Source: Clostridium thermobutyricum (lineage in GTDB: Bacteria; Bacillota; Clostridia; Ch29). Taken from it: a stretch of DNA of 64,000 bases. Location: the NCBI GenBank assembly GCA_016842005.1, contig JAENYD010000003.1:1-64000 (forward strand). Direction: 5' to 3'. Both the position numbers and the translations under genes were made by a program. The notes under the pieces are model-generated. The model was not told where the DNA came from and made no database searches. It was given only the letters and a program-made list of their open reading frames with translations. Below are positions 9,574 through 19,257 of this stretch, piece after piece (the first letter of the stretch is position 1; each line of letters opens with the position of its first letter).

Positions 9574-10352
9574 TCTGTCTCCCCCCTGAGCTCCCTCAAT
9601 TTGTCATGTATGGATTTTGCTTTCATCAGGCTTTCTCCTATGAGAACCCCTTTCACGCCTGTATCTTCAAGAAATTTCATATCTGCCCTGTTCATTATCC
9701 CGCTTTCACTGATCGCTATCCTGTCTTTAGGTATGAATTGTATTAGCTTTTCTGTTGTTTGGATTGTTGTTTGGAATGTTTTCAGATCCCTGTTATTGAT
9801 ACCTACAATCTCTGCCTCTGTCTCCAATACCGTTTCCAGTTCGGATCTGTCATGCACTTCTACCAGGCACTGCAGCCCGATTTCCTTTGCAATTGCCTGG
9901 AAACGGATTAATTGTTTTTTGGAAAGTATTGCTGCAATCAGTAAAACCGCATCAGCCCCCAGTGCCCTCGATTGATAGATTTGATAGGGGTCAATAATAA
10001 AGTCCTTTCTTAAGATGGGAAGGGAAGTTATATACCTGATATCAGATAAATACTGGTCTTTTCCCTGGAAAAATTTATCTTCGGTCAGTACGGATATTGC
10101 TTCCACTTTATCTTTATCGAAGGCCTTTGCTATGGCAAGGGGGTCAAAATTTTTTTTAATGGTTCCTCCGGAAGGAGATGCTTTTTTTACTTCTGCAATA
10201 ATACTGAGTCTATTTTCCATGTCTATAGATTTTTTAAAGTTTCTTGGGGCTTCACATTTGCCCATTTGCCGGATTAATGCGTCAAGGGGAGTGGTTTTCT
10301 TATCTTCCTCCAGTTTTCTTTTCTTGTATGCCACTATCTTATTTAAAATCAT
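9570..10352 (-). CDS. trpC: indole-3-glycerol phosphate synthase
   Basis: IIAEVKKASPSGG, VGINNRDLKTF, SESGI. Confidence 0.97.
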   Translation of the reverse strand: MILNKIVAYKKRKLEEDKKTTPLDALIRQMGKCEAPRNFKKSIDMENRLSIIAEVKKASPSGGTIKKNFDPLAIAKAFDKDKVEAISVLTEDKFFQGKDQYLSDIRYITSLPILRKDFIIDPYQIYQSRALGADAVLLIAAILSKKQLIRFQAIAKEIGLQCLVEVHDRSELETVLETEAEIVGINNRDLKTFQTTIQTTEKLIQFIPKDRIAISESGIMNRADMKFLEDTGVKGVLIGESLMKAKSIHDKLRELRGETD

Positions 10353-11368
10353 CCTTTCATCTCCCGGGTCAATTCAATTAATTTATTTAGCTTCTCCAGT
10401 GCAAGGCCGTTATCTATCATTTCTCTGGATTTAGCTATTCCCTCTTCCAATGAGAGGGCCTTTTTCCCCACATATATGGCTGCTCCGGCATTTAACAGAA
10501 CTATGTCCCGCCCGGGACCTTTCTCACCTTTTAGTATGTTTAACATAATGCTTGCATTTTTCCGGGGGTCACCTCCCACTATCTCTGCTTTTTCCGCCAA
10601 CGGTAAGCCAAACTTTCCAGGGTCTATATAGTAGGTATATATTCTATTATCCTTCAGTTCAGCCACCTTTGTCCCGGTTGAGATAGATATCTCGTCCAAT
10701 CCATCCAGACCGTATACAACCATAGCCCTTTCAACCCCCAGCTTTTTCAGAACTCCGGCCATGACTTCTGTAAGGCTTTCATGAAACACCCCAAGCACCT
10801 GACCCTTTACTCCTGCAGGATTTGTTAACGGTCCAAGTAGATTGAATATGGTCCTTACTCCCAATTCCCGCCTTGGACCTATTGCATGTTTCATTGCCCC
10901 GTGGAAACTGGGCGCAAACATAAAACCTATGTTCAGCTGTTCCACACATCTTTGCACCTGCACCGGCTGTAAATCAATATGCATGCCTAATACTTTCAAT
11001 ACATCCGCACTTCCACATTTGCTGGAGACAGAACTGTTTCCGTGTTTTACCACTGCAACCCCGGCAGCCGCTGCCACAAAGGCTGCTGTCGTGGAAATAT
11101 TGAATGTATTTGCCCCGTCTCCTCCGGTACCACAGGTGTCAATCGCATAGGCATTTCTGATGTCTACATTCAATGCCTTGTCCCGCATTACTTTGGCACT
11201 CCCGCTGATTTCCTCCAGGGTTTCTCCTTTCATCCGCAGTGCCGCCAGAAAACCACCTATTTGTGACGGGGTTGCTTTCCCTTCAGTAATAACATTCATG
11301 GCATCTATCATTTCAGCCTCGCTCAAATCCTGGTTTCTAATTACCTTGCCGATGGCGGACTTTAACAT
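10349..11368 (-). CDS. trpD: anthranilate phosphoribosyltransferase
   Basis: DTCGTGGDGANTFNIST, KHGNSSVSSKCGSAD. Confidence 0.97.
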   Translation of the reverse strand: MLKSAIGKVIRNQDLSEAEMIDAMNVITEGKATPSQIGGFLAALRMKGETLEEISGSAKVMRDKALNVDIRNAYAIDTCGTGGDGANTFNISTTAAFVAAAAGVAVVKHGNSSVSSKCGSADVLKVLGMHIDLQPVQVQRCVEQLNIGFMFAPSFHGAMKHAIGPRRELGVRTIFNLLGPLTNPAGVKGQVLGVFHESLTEVMAGVLKKLGVERAMVVYGLDGLDEISISTGTKVAELKDNRIYTYYIDPGKFGLPLAEKAEIVGGDPRKNASIMLNILKGEKGPGRDIVLLNAGAAIYVGKKALSLEEGIAKSREMIDNGLALEKLNKLIELTREMKG

Positions 11369-11386
11369 ATTGCATCCCTCCAATCT

Positions 11387-11950
11387 TTAAAATAAAAGGA
11401 AATTTTTCAGTATCTCTTTCCCGCAGTTTGTAGATATAGACTCCGGGTGAAATTGCACGCCAAATACAGGATATTTTTTGTGCCGTAATCCCATGACTTC
11501 CCCCTCGGGACTTTGAGCCGTGACTTCCAGTTCATCCGGAATAAACCCGCTGTCCACAACCAGAGAGTGATATCTCATCGCCCTTAATGGATTTGCAATT
11601 TTCTTGAACAACCCCCTTTCATTATGATGGATCATAGATGTTTTCCCGTGAAGCAAATATTTGGCATGTATAACACGCCCTCCAAACACTTCTCCTATTA
11701 CCTGATGTCCAAGGCATACTCCAAGGATGGGAACATCCTTTCCAAATACACGCACCACCTCCGGTGAAATCCCTGAGTCCCCGGGATAGCCCGGGCCCGG
11801 GGAAATAATGATGTGGTCAATATCCATCTGTTTTAACTGTTCCAGTGTTACGGCATCATTTCTGTAGACCCGAACATCCGGATTGATTTCCCCGACATAT
11901 TGATAAAGGTTATAGGTGAAAGAATCATAATTATCAATTATTATAATCAA
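11387..11950 (-). CDS. trpG: anthranilate synthase glutamine amidotransferase component
   Basis: DNYDSFTYNL, GVCLGHQVI, FHPESI. Confidence 0.96.
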   Translation of the reverse strand: MIIIIDNYDSFTYNLYQYVGEINPDVRVYRNDAVTLEQLKQMDIDHIIISPGPGYPGDSGISPEVVRVFGKDVPILGVCLGHQVIGEVFGGRVIHAKYLLHGKTSMIHHNERGLFKKIANPLRAMRYHSLVVDSGFIPDELEVTAQSPEGEVMGLRHKKYPVFGVQFHPESISTNCGKEILKNFLLF

Positions 11951-13419
11951 GATATATCCTCCTCCGTTTTTCTTATGGCCTCTATGAGGGCCTGAGCCTT
12001 GTTGAGGGTTTCATAGTATTCATTTTCCGGACGGGAATCGGCTACAATGCCGGCACCTGCCTGCATATAAGCTGTTCCATCCTTGAATATTATCGTTCTT
12101 ATGGCAATGCATGTATCCAGATTTCCATTGAACCCAAGGTACCCTACAGCTCCGGCATATACACCTCTTTTCCTGTTTTCCAGCTGATCGATGATTTCCA
12201 TTGCCCTTATCTTTGGTGCTCCGGATACCGTTCCAGCAGGCAAACAGGATATCAATGCATCGAACATATCGCAATCAGGCCTTATTTCCCCGGTCACATT
12301 TGATACAATATGCATCACATGGGAATATTTTTGAATGTCCATGAACGGATTAACTGTTACCGTTCCAAACTTTGATATTTTTCCTATGTCGTTTCTTGCT
12401 AAATCAACCAGCATCAGGTGTTCCGCCAGTTCCTTCCCGTCTTTCAACAATTCTTCAGCATATTTTTCATCTTCCACAGGGTTTTGTCCCCGGGGTCTTG
12501 TTCCCGCTATCGGGCAAGTCTCTACAATATTTTCCTTCACTTTGACCAGCAGTTCAGGGGACGAACCCACCAGCTGATATTCTCCGAAATCTATATAGTA
12601 CATATAAGGTGAAGGATTGATGTCCCTTAGAGTTCTGTAGACCCGGAATGGATTTGCCTCTGTTTCTACCTGTAACCTTTGTGACAAAACAACCTGATAT
12701 ATATCCCCGTTTTTTATATATTCCTTTGCCCGCAAAACCTTTTGCATATAATCTTCTTTGGTTTCATTGCTCGAATATATCAGCCTTTTCCAACCTCTTC
12801 CCTTGTCTTGCTTCATACTATAATGGCTTTCGGATATTTCTTTCCCCAGGGAATGCAATCTCTCTACTGCCCTTTTATATGAAGCCTTTATGTCACCGGA
12901 TACTGGCATATTTACCACCATTTTTATCTTTTGCCTTGCATGGTCAAATACAATAACTTCTTCGGTGAGCATTAGATTCACCTCCGGCATTTCCATATCA
13001 TCCAGGTTTGTATTTCCTAAATGCTCATGGTTTCTTGTGACATCATATCCTATGTATCCCACCGCCCCTCCCGTAAAATCAGGCATGTCAGATATCCGGG
13101 GTGTTTTATAATCGTTTATTAGCGATTTTACAATTCCCAGCACGCTTCCGGATTTGACATAGGTTTTATCCCTTTGGTGCACAACCACACGGTTACCGTA
13201 ACTTCTGACTGTTATAAACGGATTTCTTCCGATATAAGAATATCTGCCGCATTTATTGCCTGATTCAAGGCTCTCCAGCAAATAACCATTTTTGTCCCTG
13301 CACAGTTTTTTAAACAGAGTAACCGGTGTTTCCATCCCTCCTTCCATTTCCATAAAAACAGGTATCATTCTTGAAGTTTTACCGAGGTCCTTGAACTCTT
13401 CAAAATCTGTATAATTCAT
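11947..13419 (-). CDS. trpE: anthranilate synthase component I
   Basis: chorismate-binding motifs GTRPRGQ, LMLVDLARNDIG, GTVSGAPKIRAMEII. Confidence 0.96.
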   Translation of the reverse strand: MNYTDFEEFKDLGKTSRMIPVFMEMEGGMETPVTLFKKLCRDKNGYLLESLESGNKCGRYSYIGRNPFITVRSYGNRVVVHQRDKTYVKSGSVLGIVKSLINDYKTPRISDMPDFTGGAVGYIGYDVTRNHEHLGNTNLDDMEMPEVNLMLTEEVIVFDHARQKIKMVVNMPVSGDIKASYKRAVERLHSLGKEISESHYSMKQDKGRGWKRLIYSSNETKEDYMQKVLRAKEYIKNGDIYQVVLSQRLQVETEANPFRVYRTLRDINPSPYMYYIDFGEYQLVGSSPELLVKVKENIVETCPIAGTRPRGQNPVEDEKYAEELLKDGKELAEHLMLVDLARNDIGKISKFGTVTVNPFMDIQKYSHVMHIVSNVTGEIRPDCDMFDALISCLPAGTVSGAPKIRAMEIIDQLENRKRGVYAGAVGYLGFNGNLDTCIAIRTIIFKDGTAYMQAGAGIVADSRPENEYYETLNKAQALIEAIRKTEEDIS

Positions 13420-13445
13420 GTATCCACCCCTCACCTGTAAAATAA

Positions 13446-13515
13446 AAAAAGCATTTCATCCCGTAAAACAGGGACGAAATGCTTTGCGTTCCGCGGTGCC
13501 ACCCTCGTTAGATGT
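13446..13515 (-). promoter_or_regulatory. second T-box antiterminator/terminator module, without its own stem I
   Basis: GAGGGTGGCACCGCGGAACGC then AAAGCATTTCGTCCC-TGTTTTAC-GGGATGAAATGCTTT-T-run on the minus strand. Confidence 0.85.
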
Positions 13516-13555
13516 AGTACGTCTATAAAATAGGCGACAGGGTTTATATCCGGAA

Positions 13556-13846
13556 ATCAAAAAAACATTTCATCTCCCATAGGACGAAATGTTTGAATTT
13601 CGCGGTGCCACCTATATTAGACAGTATTACTATCCCACTCTTGCAGGTACGGAAATAGATCCGGCTATTTCGATACCCTGTCTCTGTAACGTGAGACTTA
13701 CGGCAAGTGATACTCTCCGGGGATTTCCCACTGCTTCTCATGGAACCATTCGGCAAGCATATCCGGACCGGGCTTTCACTATTCCCGGCTCGCTGTACCT
13801 TCATGTCCTGCTTACTCTTTCCAGTCATAGAATTTAGGAGATATTT
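13556..13846 (-). promoter_or_regulatory. Trp T-box leader: stem I with TGG specifier plus first antiterminator/terminator
   Basis: stem I distal part AGCGAGCCGGGAATAGTGAAAGCCCGGT, specifier GAA-TGG-TTCC (TGG at 13748-13746), T-box AGGTGGCACCGCG, terminator AACATTTCGTC/GATGAAATGTT. Confidence 0.9.
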
Positions 13847-13852
13847 TATAGA

Positions 13853-13882
13853 ATTATAATACAGGCCGTGCGATCCTGTCAA
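13853..13882 (-). promoter_or_regulatory. sigma-A promoter of the trp operon
   Basis: minus strand TTGACA-N18-TATAAT, directly upstream of the T-box. Confidence 0.85.
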
Positions 13883-13954
13883 TAAAAATTTAATGGGGGA
13901 AATGTAATGCAAATGGAAAAGTGGAAAAATTGAACCAAAAAATTCAATTTGTTA

Positions 13955-13983
13955 TTGACATCTCAATATATATTGCATATAAT
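13955..13983 (+). promoter_or_regulatory. sigma-A promoter of the aromatic biosynthesis operon
   Basis: exact TTGACA-N17-TATAAT. Confidence 0.9.
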
Positions 13984-14027
13984 ACTAGTAATTTTAGCAG
14001 ACAGTAACAACGGGAAAGGTGATCTTT

Positions 14028-14189
14028 ATGCTGGATCAAATTAGAAAGGGTTGCCAGCTTTATATCTATTATTTTAACTTCTACTGGGGCTATTACTTTT
14101 TTAGCGCTGGTTATTTTGCATGGCAAAAAAATAGATATGAACAACTCTTTCTAAGGAGAGGAATACTACATAAACCGACAGCAATATAA
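14028..14189 (+). CDS. aromatic-rich leader peptide (putative attenuator peptide)
   Basis: RBS gggaaaggtgat; MLDQIRKGCQLYIYYFNFYWGYYFFSAGYFAWQKNRYEQLFLRRGILHKPTAI; 14 aromatics in residues 12-32. Confidence 0.85.
   Translation: MLDQIRKGCQLYIYYFNFYWGYYFFSAGYFAWQKNRYEQLFLRRGILHKPTAI
14145..14156 (+). promoter_or_regulatory. putative antiterminator 5' arm
   Basis: CTTTCTAAGG (14147-14156) is the exact reverse complement of CCTTAGAAAG (14227-14236); extends by one G-U and one C-G pair. Confidence 0.65.
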
Positions 14190-14219
14190 GCATCATTACG
14201 GCTGTAACACTTTTTCACA

Positions 14220-14249
14220 GGGAGACCCTTAGAAAGGGGTCTCCCTTTT
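14220..14249 (+). terminator. intrinsic terminator (attenuator) upstream of the DAHP synthase gene
   Basis: GGGAGACCC-TTAGAAAG-GGGTCTCCC followed by TTTTA. Confidence 0.88.
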
Positions 14250-14281
14250 ATATATACAAAAAAATCAAGGAGGCATCTGTC

Positions 14282-15322
14282 ATGGTTATTATTATGAAAC
14301 CGGAAACACCCGAAATAAAAATTGAAAAGATTATACGCAAAATGGAAAGTCTGGGATGCGTGGTTCATGTATCACAGGGGGTAAGGTACTGTATACTGGG
14401 GCTGGTGGGCGATACAAGCCGAATTGACCCCAAACAGATACAGGCAAACGAAAACGTTGACAGGGTTGTACGGGTACAGTATCCCTTTAAACTTGCCAGC
14501 CGGCTTTTTCACCCGGAATATACCGTAGTGCAGGCAGGCAATGTAAAAATCGGAGACGGCAATGTAGTTGTCATGGCCGGTCCCTGTTCGGTGGAAAATG
14601 AGGAGCAGGTGCTGACAATTGCCCGCAGTGTCAAGGAACATGGCGCTCATATCTTAAGAGGGGGTGCATTCAAGCCCAGGACATCTCCATACAGCTTCCA
14701 GGGCCTTGGTGAAGCAGGGCTGAAAATCCTCCGGAAGGCAGGAGAAGAGACAGGGATGCCCATAGTAACAGAGGTTATGTGCCTGGAAACCTTCGATATT
14801 GTTGCAGAATACGCCGATATACTTCAAATAGGCGCCAGGAACATGCAGAATTTTCCCCTGCTGAAGAAAGCCGGCAGGTCGGGTATGCCGGTATTATTGA
14901 AAAGAGGTATGTCGGCAACCATTGAAGAACTCTTAATGGCAGCGGAGTACATTATGTCGGAGGGTAACCCGAATGTGATATTATGTGAAAGGGGGATAAG
15001 GACGTTTGAAAAATATACCAGGAATACCCTGGATTTGAGTGCGATACCGGTTATAAAGGAACTGAGTCACTTACCCATAATAGTGGATCCAAGCCATGCC
15101 TCCGGCAAATGGTCGATGGTGGAACCCCTGGCAAAGGCAGCAGTTGTGGCCGGTGCGGACGGACTGATGATAGAAGTGCATCATCAGCCGGAACTTGCGC
15201 TGTCGGACGGGGACCAGTCCCTCAAACCGGATAAATTTGCCAGGTTAATGGCCAACACAAGAAAAATCTTGGCTGTACTGGACAGGGAGGAACTACTTGT
15301 TACCTATGATATTTTCGATTAA
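14282..15322 (+). CDS. aroF: 3-deoxy-7-phosphoheptulonate synthase
   Basis: MAGPCSVENEEQ, LRGGAFKPRTSPYSFQGLG, RGMSATIEELLMAAEYI, VDPSHASG. Confidence 0.95.
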   Translation: MVIIMKPETPEIKIEKIIRKMESLGCVVHVSQGVRYCILGLVGDTSRIDPKQIQANENVDRVVRVQYPFKLASRLFHPEYTVVQAGNVKIGDGNVVVMAGPCSVENEEQVLTIARSVKEHGAHILRGGAFKPRTSPYSFQGLGEAGLKILRKAGEETGMPIVTEVMCLETFDIVAEYADILQIGARNMQNFPLLKKAGRSGMPVLLKRGMSATIEELLMAAEYIMSEGNPNVILCERGIRTFEKYTRNTLDLSAIPVIKELSHLPIIVDPSHASGKWSMVEPLAKAAVVAGADGLMIEVHHQPELALSDGDQSLKPDKFARLMANTRKILAVLDREELLVTYDIFD

Positions 15323-15561
15323 ACCGTATTCGAATTCAATGGATTTGGAGAATGGGGTGGGATACTGGATTATGCCGGCGAAAATGGGAAAAAGATATAT
15401 AAAAAAGAAGCCAAAACAGCGGGCAAAAAGATATGCTGTTAAGGCCGAAAAAATAAGCATTTTTATATAAAACATACTGTGACAAAATTATACTAAATAC
15501 TGTTGAGGGAATCAAATTCTTTCCGGTTGTCCGGACAGGAATCAAGATGGGAGGGAAATGG

Positions 15562-16704
15562 ATGCTTAGGTATCTGACGGCAGGAGAGTCTCACGGGAAG
15601 GGTCTTGTAGGAATTCTGGAGGGATTGCCGTCCAATGTGTCTATAGACATCAGGGAGATTGATAAAGACCTGGGACGGAGGCAGAAAGGGTTTGGACGGG
15701 GAAGCCGAATGAAAATAGAAAGGGACAGCATTGAAATCCTGTCCGGTATAAGGGATGGAAAAACCCTGGGAAGTCCCGTATCCTTCATTATCAGAAACAG
15801 GGATTATGCCAACTGGGAAAGCTATATGGATCCCGCAGTGGCTGACCAGCAGTCCAAAAGGATAACAGGACCAAGACCGGGCCATGCAGACCTGGCAGGG
15901 GTCCTGAAGTACGGGTTCTCTGATATCAGGAATGTACTGGAGAGGAGCAGTGCCAGAGAAACGGCCGTGAGGGTGGCCATCGGCAGCATTGCCAGACAGC
16001 TTTTGAAGAATTTTGATATAGGGGTATTCAGTCATGTAACCTCTATAGGTAATGTAACGCTGGAGGAGAGTATCAGGGATACAGGCAGGATAGGAAGGGC
16101 GGATGCATCCGAGGTCCGTTGTGTGGATAAAACGGTGGAAAAACAGATGATACAGGCGATAAATGAAGCAAAAGAAGAAGGAGACTCTCTGGGAGGAATA
16201 TTTGAGATCCATATTACGGGGGTACCTGCAGGATTGGGCAGCTATGTCCAGTGGGACAGAAAACTGGATGCAAAACTGGCCTACGCCTTAATGAGCATCC
16301 AGGGATTCAAGGGCGTCGAAATAGGCTGTGGATTTGATAATGCCCGGAGAAAAGGCAGCAGTGTTCATGATGAAATCTTTTATGACAAAGACGTCGGGTT
16401 TTACCGGAAGACAAACCGGGCGGGAGGAATAGAGGGAGGCATGTCCAATGGAGAGACCATTATTGTCAGATGCGCCATGAAACCCATACCAACTCTGTAC
16501 AAGCCCTTAAGAAGTGTGGATATTGACAGTAAAGAAAGCCTTTGCGCAGCAGTTGAACGAAGTGATACCTGTGCAGTCCCGGCGGCATCGGTGGTGGGAG
16601 AGATGGTTGCCGCTACGGTAATTGCCGGGGAGTTTTTGAGAAAGTTTGGCGGGGATTCCCTTGAGGAGATAAAGAGTCGATGGGAAAGATACATATCGCT
16701 TTAG
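15562..16704 (+). CDS. aroC: chorismate synthase
   Basis: [38 protein letters not shown]. Confidence 0.97.
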   Translation: MLRYLTAGESHGKGLVGILEGLPSNVSIDIREIDKDLGRRQKGFGRGSRMKIERDSIEILSGIRDGKTLGSPVSFIIRNRDYANWESYMDPAVADQQSKRITGPRPGHADLAGVLKYGFSDIRNVLERSSARETAVRVAIGSIARQLLKNFDIGVFSHVTSIGNVTLEESIRDTGRIGRADASEVRCVDKTVEKQMIQAINEAKEEGDSLGGIFEIHITGVPAGLGSYVQWDRKLDAKLAYALMSIQGFKGVEIGCGFDNARRKGSSVHDEIFYDKDVGFYRKTNRAGGIEGGMSNGETIIVRCAMKPIPTLYKPLRSVDIDSKESLCAAVERSDTCAVPAASVVGEMVAATVIAGEFLRKFGGDSLEEIKSRWERYISL

Positions 16705-16756
16705 GGGATGCAGCCGGGAGAAAATTCAGGTATCCTGCCGGGGAGGGGAATACAGT

Positions 16757-18034
16757 ATGCTGGTTAAGCCTGCAAAACGGATAAGAGCGGACATAAAGGT
16801 GCCGGGGGACAAGTCCATATCCCACCGCGCTGTTATGCTTTCCGCCATAGCAGAGGGAGAGAGCAAAATATACAACTTTCTTACGGGAGAGGACTGCCTG
16901 AATACAATAGACTGTTTCAGAAAACTGGGAGTAAATATTGATATGCGAAAAGAGCATGTAAAAGTCCGGGGCGTTGGACTGAGGGGATTGCAGGAACCCG
17001 GAGATATACTGTATGCAGGAAATTCGGGTACTACCATAAGGGTGATGACAGGGATTTTGTGTGGTCAGACCTTTGAGTGTGAAATCACCGGGGACACCTC
17101 CATCCGGAAAAGGCCCATGGGGAGGATAATTGAACCCTTAAGACAAATGGGCGCTGATATATACGGGGTGGTCCAGGAGGGTTTTGCACCGTTGAGGATA
17201 AGGGGAGGCAGCCTGGAAGGTATAAGCTATGAAATACCCATTGCCAGTGCCCAGGTAAAATCGGCTGTTTTACTGGCCGGACTTTATGCCCGGGGAGTTA
17301 CGGTCATCCGGGAGCCCCAGAAGTCACGAGATCATACCGAACTGATGCTGAGCAGTATGGGAGGGAATATAGAGGTAAAGGGCCGGGAAGTAATCTGCAG
17401 GCCTGTAGACCGGCTTTCGGGACGGGATATCTTGATACCCGGCGACATATCATCCGCCGCTTTCTTTATGGTATTGGGGGCGGTATCTAAAGACGGAGAA
17501 CTGCTGATAAGAGGTGTGGGCCTGAATGAAACCCGGACAGGCATTATAGACGTACTGATGCAGATGGGAGCAGATATAAAGGTGTTTAATAAGAGATACG
17601 TATCCGGAGAGAGGATGGGGGACATCCTGGTCAGGAGCTCCAGGCTCAGGGCGGTCGATGTTTACGGAGACATGGTGCCGAGGCTGATTGATGAGATACC
17701 GGTTCTTGCCGTGGCTGCATGTTTTGCAGAGGGCACAACAACCATACGGGATGCCCATGAATTGAAAGTGAAAGAGAGTAACAGGCTGAAGGCAATGGTC
17801 TGTCAATTAAAAAAAATTGGGGCGCATATTGAGGAAACCGATGACGGAATGAGGATAAAAGGGGGAAGGACGCTGTCGGGAGGTCAGACCGAAAGCTATA
17901 ATGACCACAGAATAGCCATGGCCATGGCGATTGCCGGACTTGTAAGCGAGGAAGGAGTATATATAGATGACCCCGGCTGTGCAGACATATCCTTCCCCGG
18001 TTTTTTCAGTATAGTTGAAAGGATGTACGGCTAA
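16757..18034 (+). CDS. aroA: 3-phosphoshikimate 1-carboxyvinyltransferase
   Basis: GDKSISHRAVM, AGNSGTTIRVM, KESNRLKAM. Confidence 0.97.
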   Translation: MLVKPAKRIRADIKVPGDKSISHRAVMLSAIAEGESKIYNFLTGEDCLNTIDCFRKLGVNIDMRKEHVKVRGVGLRGLQEPGDILYAGNSGTTIRVMTGILCGQTFECEITGDTSIRKRPMGRIIEPLRQMGADIYGVVQEGFAPLRIRGGSLEGISYEIPIASAQVKSAVLLAGLYARGVTVIREPQKSRDHTELMLSSMGGNIEVKGREVICRPVDRLSGRDILIPGDISSAAFFMVLGAVSKDGELLIRGVGLNETRTGIIDVLMQMGADIKVFNKRYVSGERMGDILVRSSRLRAVDVYGDMVPRLIDEIPVLAVAACFAEGTTTIRDAHELKVKESNRLKAMVCQLKKIGAHIEETDDGMRIKGGRTLSGGQTESYNDHRIAMAMAIAGLVSEEGVYIDDPGCADISFPGFFSIVERMYG

Positions 18035-18068
18035 AAAACGCATTTTATGTTACAAAGGGAGCGGTAGT

Positions 18069-19187
18069 ATGGACCAGTTTGGTCGAATAGCTATTATCGG
18101 CATGGGCCTGATAGGCGGTTCACTGGCCCTTGCCATAAAGAGAAAAGGGTTTAATGGAAAGATAACAGGAATAGACCGGTCTGTGTCTTCTCTGGAGCAG
18201 GCCAAAGCTGTGGGGGCCATTGACACTGCAGCCGGCAGTATAAAAGAAGCGGTTACCCATGCACAGATGGTGGTGATAGCGGTTCCCATAGAGCATTATG
18301 GTCAGGTCTTTGCAGAAATGGTCTCCTGCCTTTCGGAAGAAACAATTGTTACTGATATGGGAAGCGTTAAGAGTTATGTAAATGATATTGCGTTAAGATA
18401 TATGCCCAACAGGGCCAATTTTGTGGGAGGACATCCCATGGCAGGATCGGAAAAAGCAGGTATGAAGGCAGCTACACCTTTTCTCTACGAAAATGCATAT
18501 TATTTTTTAACTCCGACAGAAATCACCAGCCCGGAAGCAGTCTCGAAAGTCAGGTCCCTTATTGAATTTATCGGCGCATATCCTGTACTGGTCAGCCCGG
18601 AAGAACATGACAGTATTGCTGCAAAAATCAGTCACCTTCCGCATCTGCTGGCTGTAACGCTTGTCAATATGCTGGACAGGGAAAACAGGCTGGATTATCT
18701 GCCTTTTGCAGGAGGCGGTTTCAGGGATATTACCAGAATAGCATCCGGAAATCCTGATATGTGGAAGAATATTCTCAATTACAACAGAGAAGACCTGATT
18801 CAAAGTATTGAGGAATTTGAACATATGTTGAAAGACTTCAAGCAAGTCCTGGTTAACGGGGATATGCGCCGTATATTTGAAACACTGAAAAGGGCAAAAA
18901 CCATCAGGGACAGTATTCCGAAACATTCAAAGGACTATATGCCGCAGCTCTATGAGATATTTGTCAGTGAAGAGGACCGCCCCGGTGTTCTGGCAAAACT
19001 TACCCGGTTAATGGGCGAAAACAATATAAATATCAGTGAAATAGAGATTCAGCATGGCAGAGAAGGAGAAAAAGGTGCCATAAGAATGGGTATCAGGTCT
19101 TATAAAGAAGGGGAAAAAGCATTGAATATATTAAAAAAGGAGAATTTTGCATTGGTCTATTCCAAATGGAATGACAGCAATGAGTAA
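18069..19187 (+). CDS. tyrA: prephenate dehydrogenase with C-terminal ACT domain
   Basis: IIGMGLIGGSLALAIK, GGHPMAGSEKAG, ACT-like tail EEDRPGVLAKLTRLMGENNINI. Confidence 0.93.
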   Translation: MDQFGRIAIIGMGLIGGSLALAIKRKGFNGKITGIDRSVSSLEQAKAVGAIDTAAGSIKEAVTHAQMVVIAVPIEHYGQVFAEMVSCLSEETIVTDMGSVKSYVNDIALRYMPNRANFVGGHPMAGSEKAGMKAATPFLYENAYYFLTPTEITSPEAVSKVRSLIEFIGAYPVLVSPEEHDSIAAKISHLPHLLAVTLVNMLDRENRLDYLPFAGGGFRDITRIASGNPDMWKNILNYNREDLIQSIEEFEHMLKDFKQVLVNGDMRRIFETLKRAKTIRDSIPKHSKDYMPQLYEIFVSEEDRPGVLAKLTRLMGENNINISEIEIQHGREGEKGAIRMGIRSYKEGEKALNILKKENFALVYSKWNDSNE

Positions 19188-19257
19188 GCTTTTGGAGGTG
19201 CCAGGGCATTTTCATTGAGATTTGTGCCCGAGCGGAGGGAAAGGAATGTGAGGTATT

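Noticed and set aside
13944-14144. 66-aa minus-strand ORF across the aro leader
   Set aside because: Antisense to the aromatic-rich leader peptide; no recognisable protein and the plus-strand signals explain the region.
15493-16212. 239-aa minus-strand ORF
   Set aside because: Antisense to aroC; no protein-family features.
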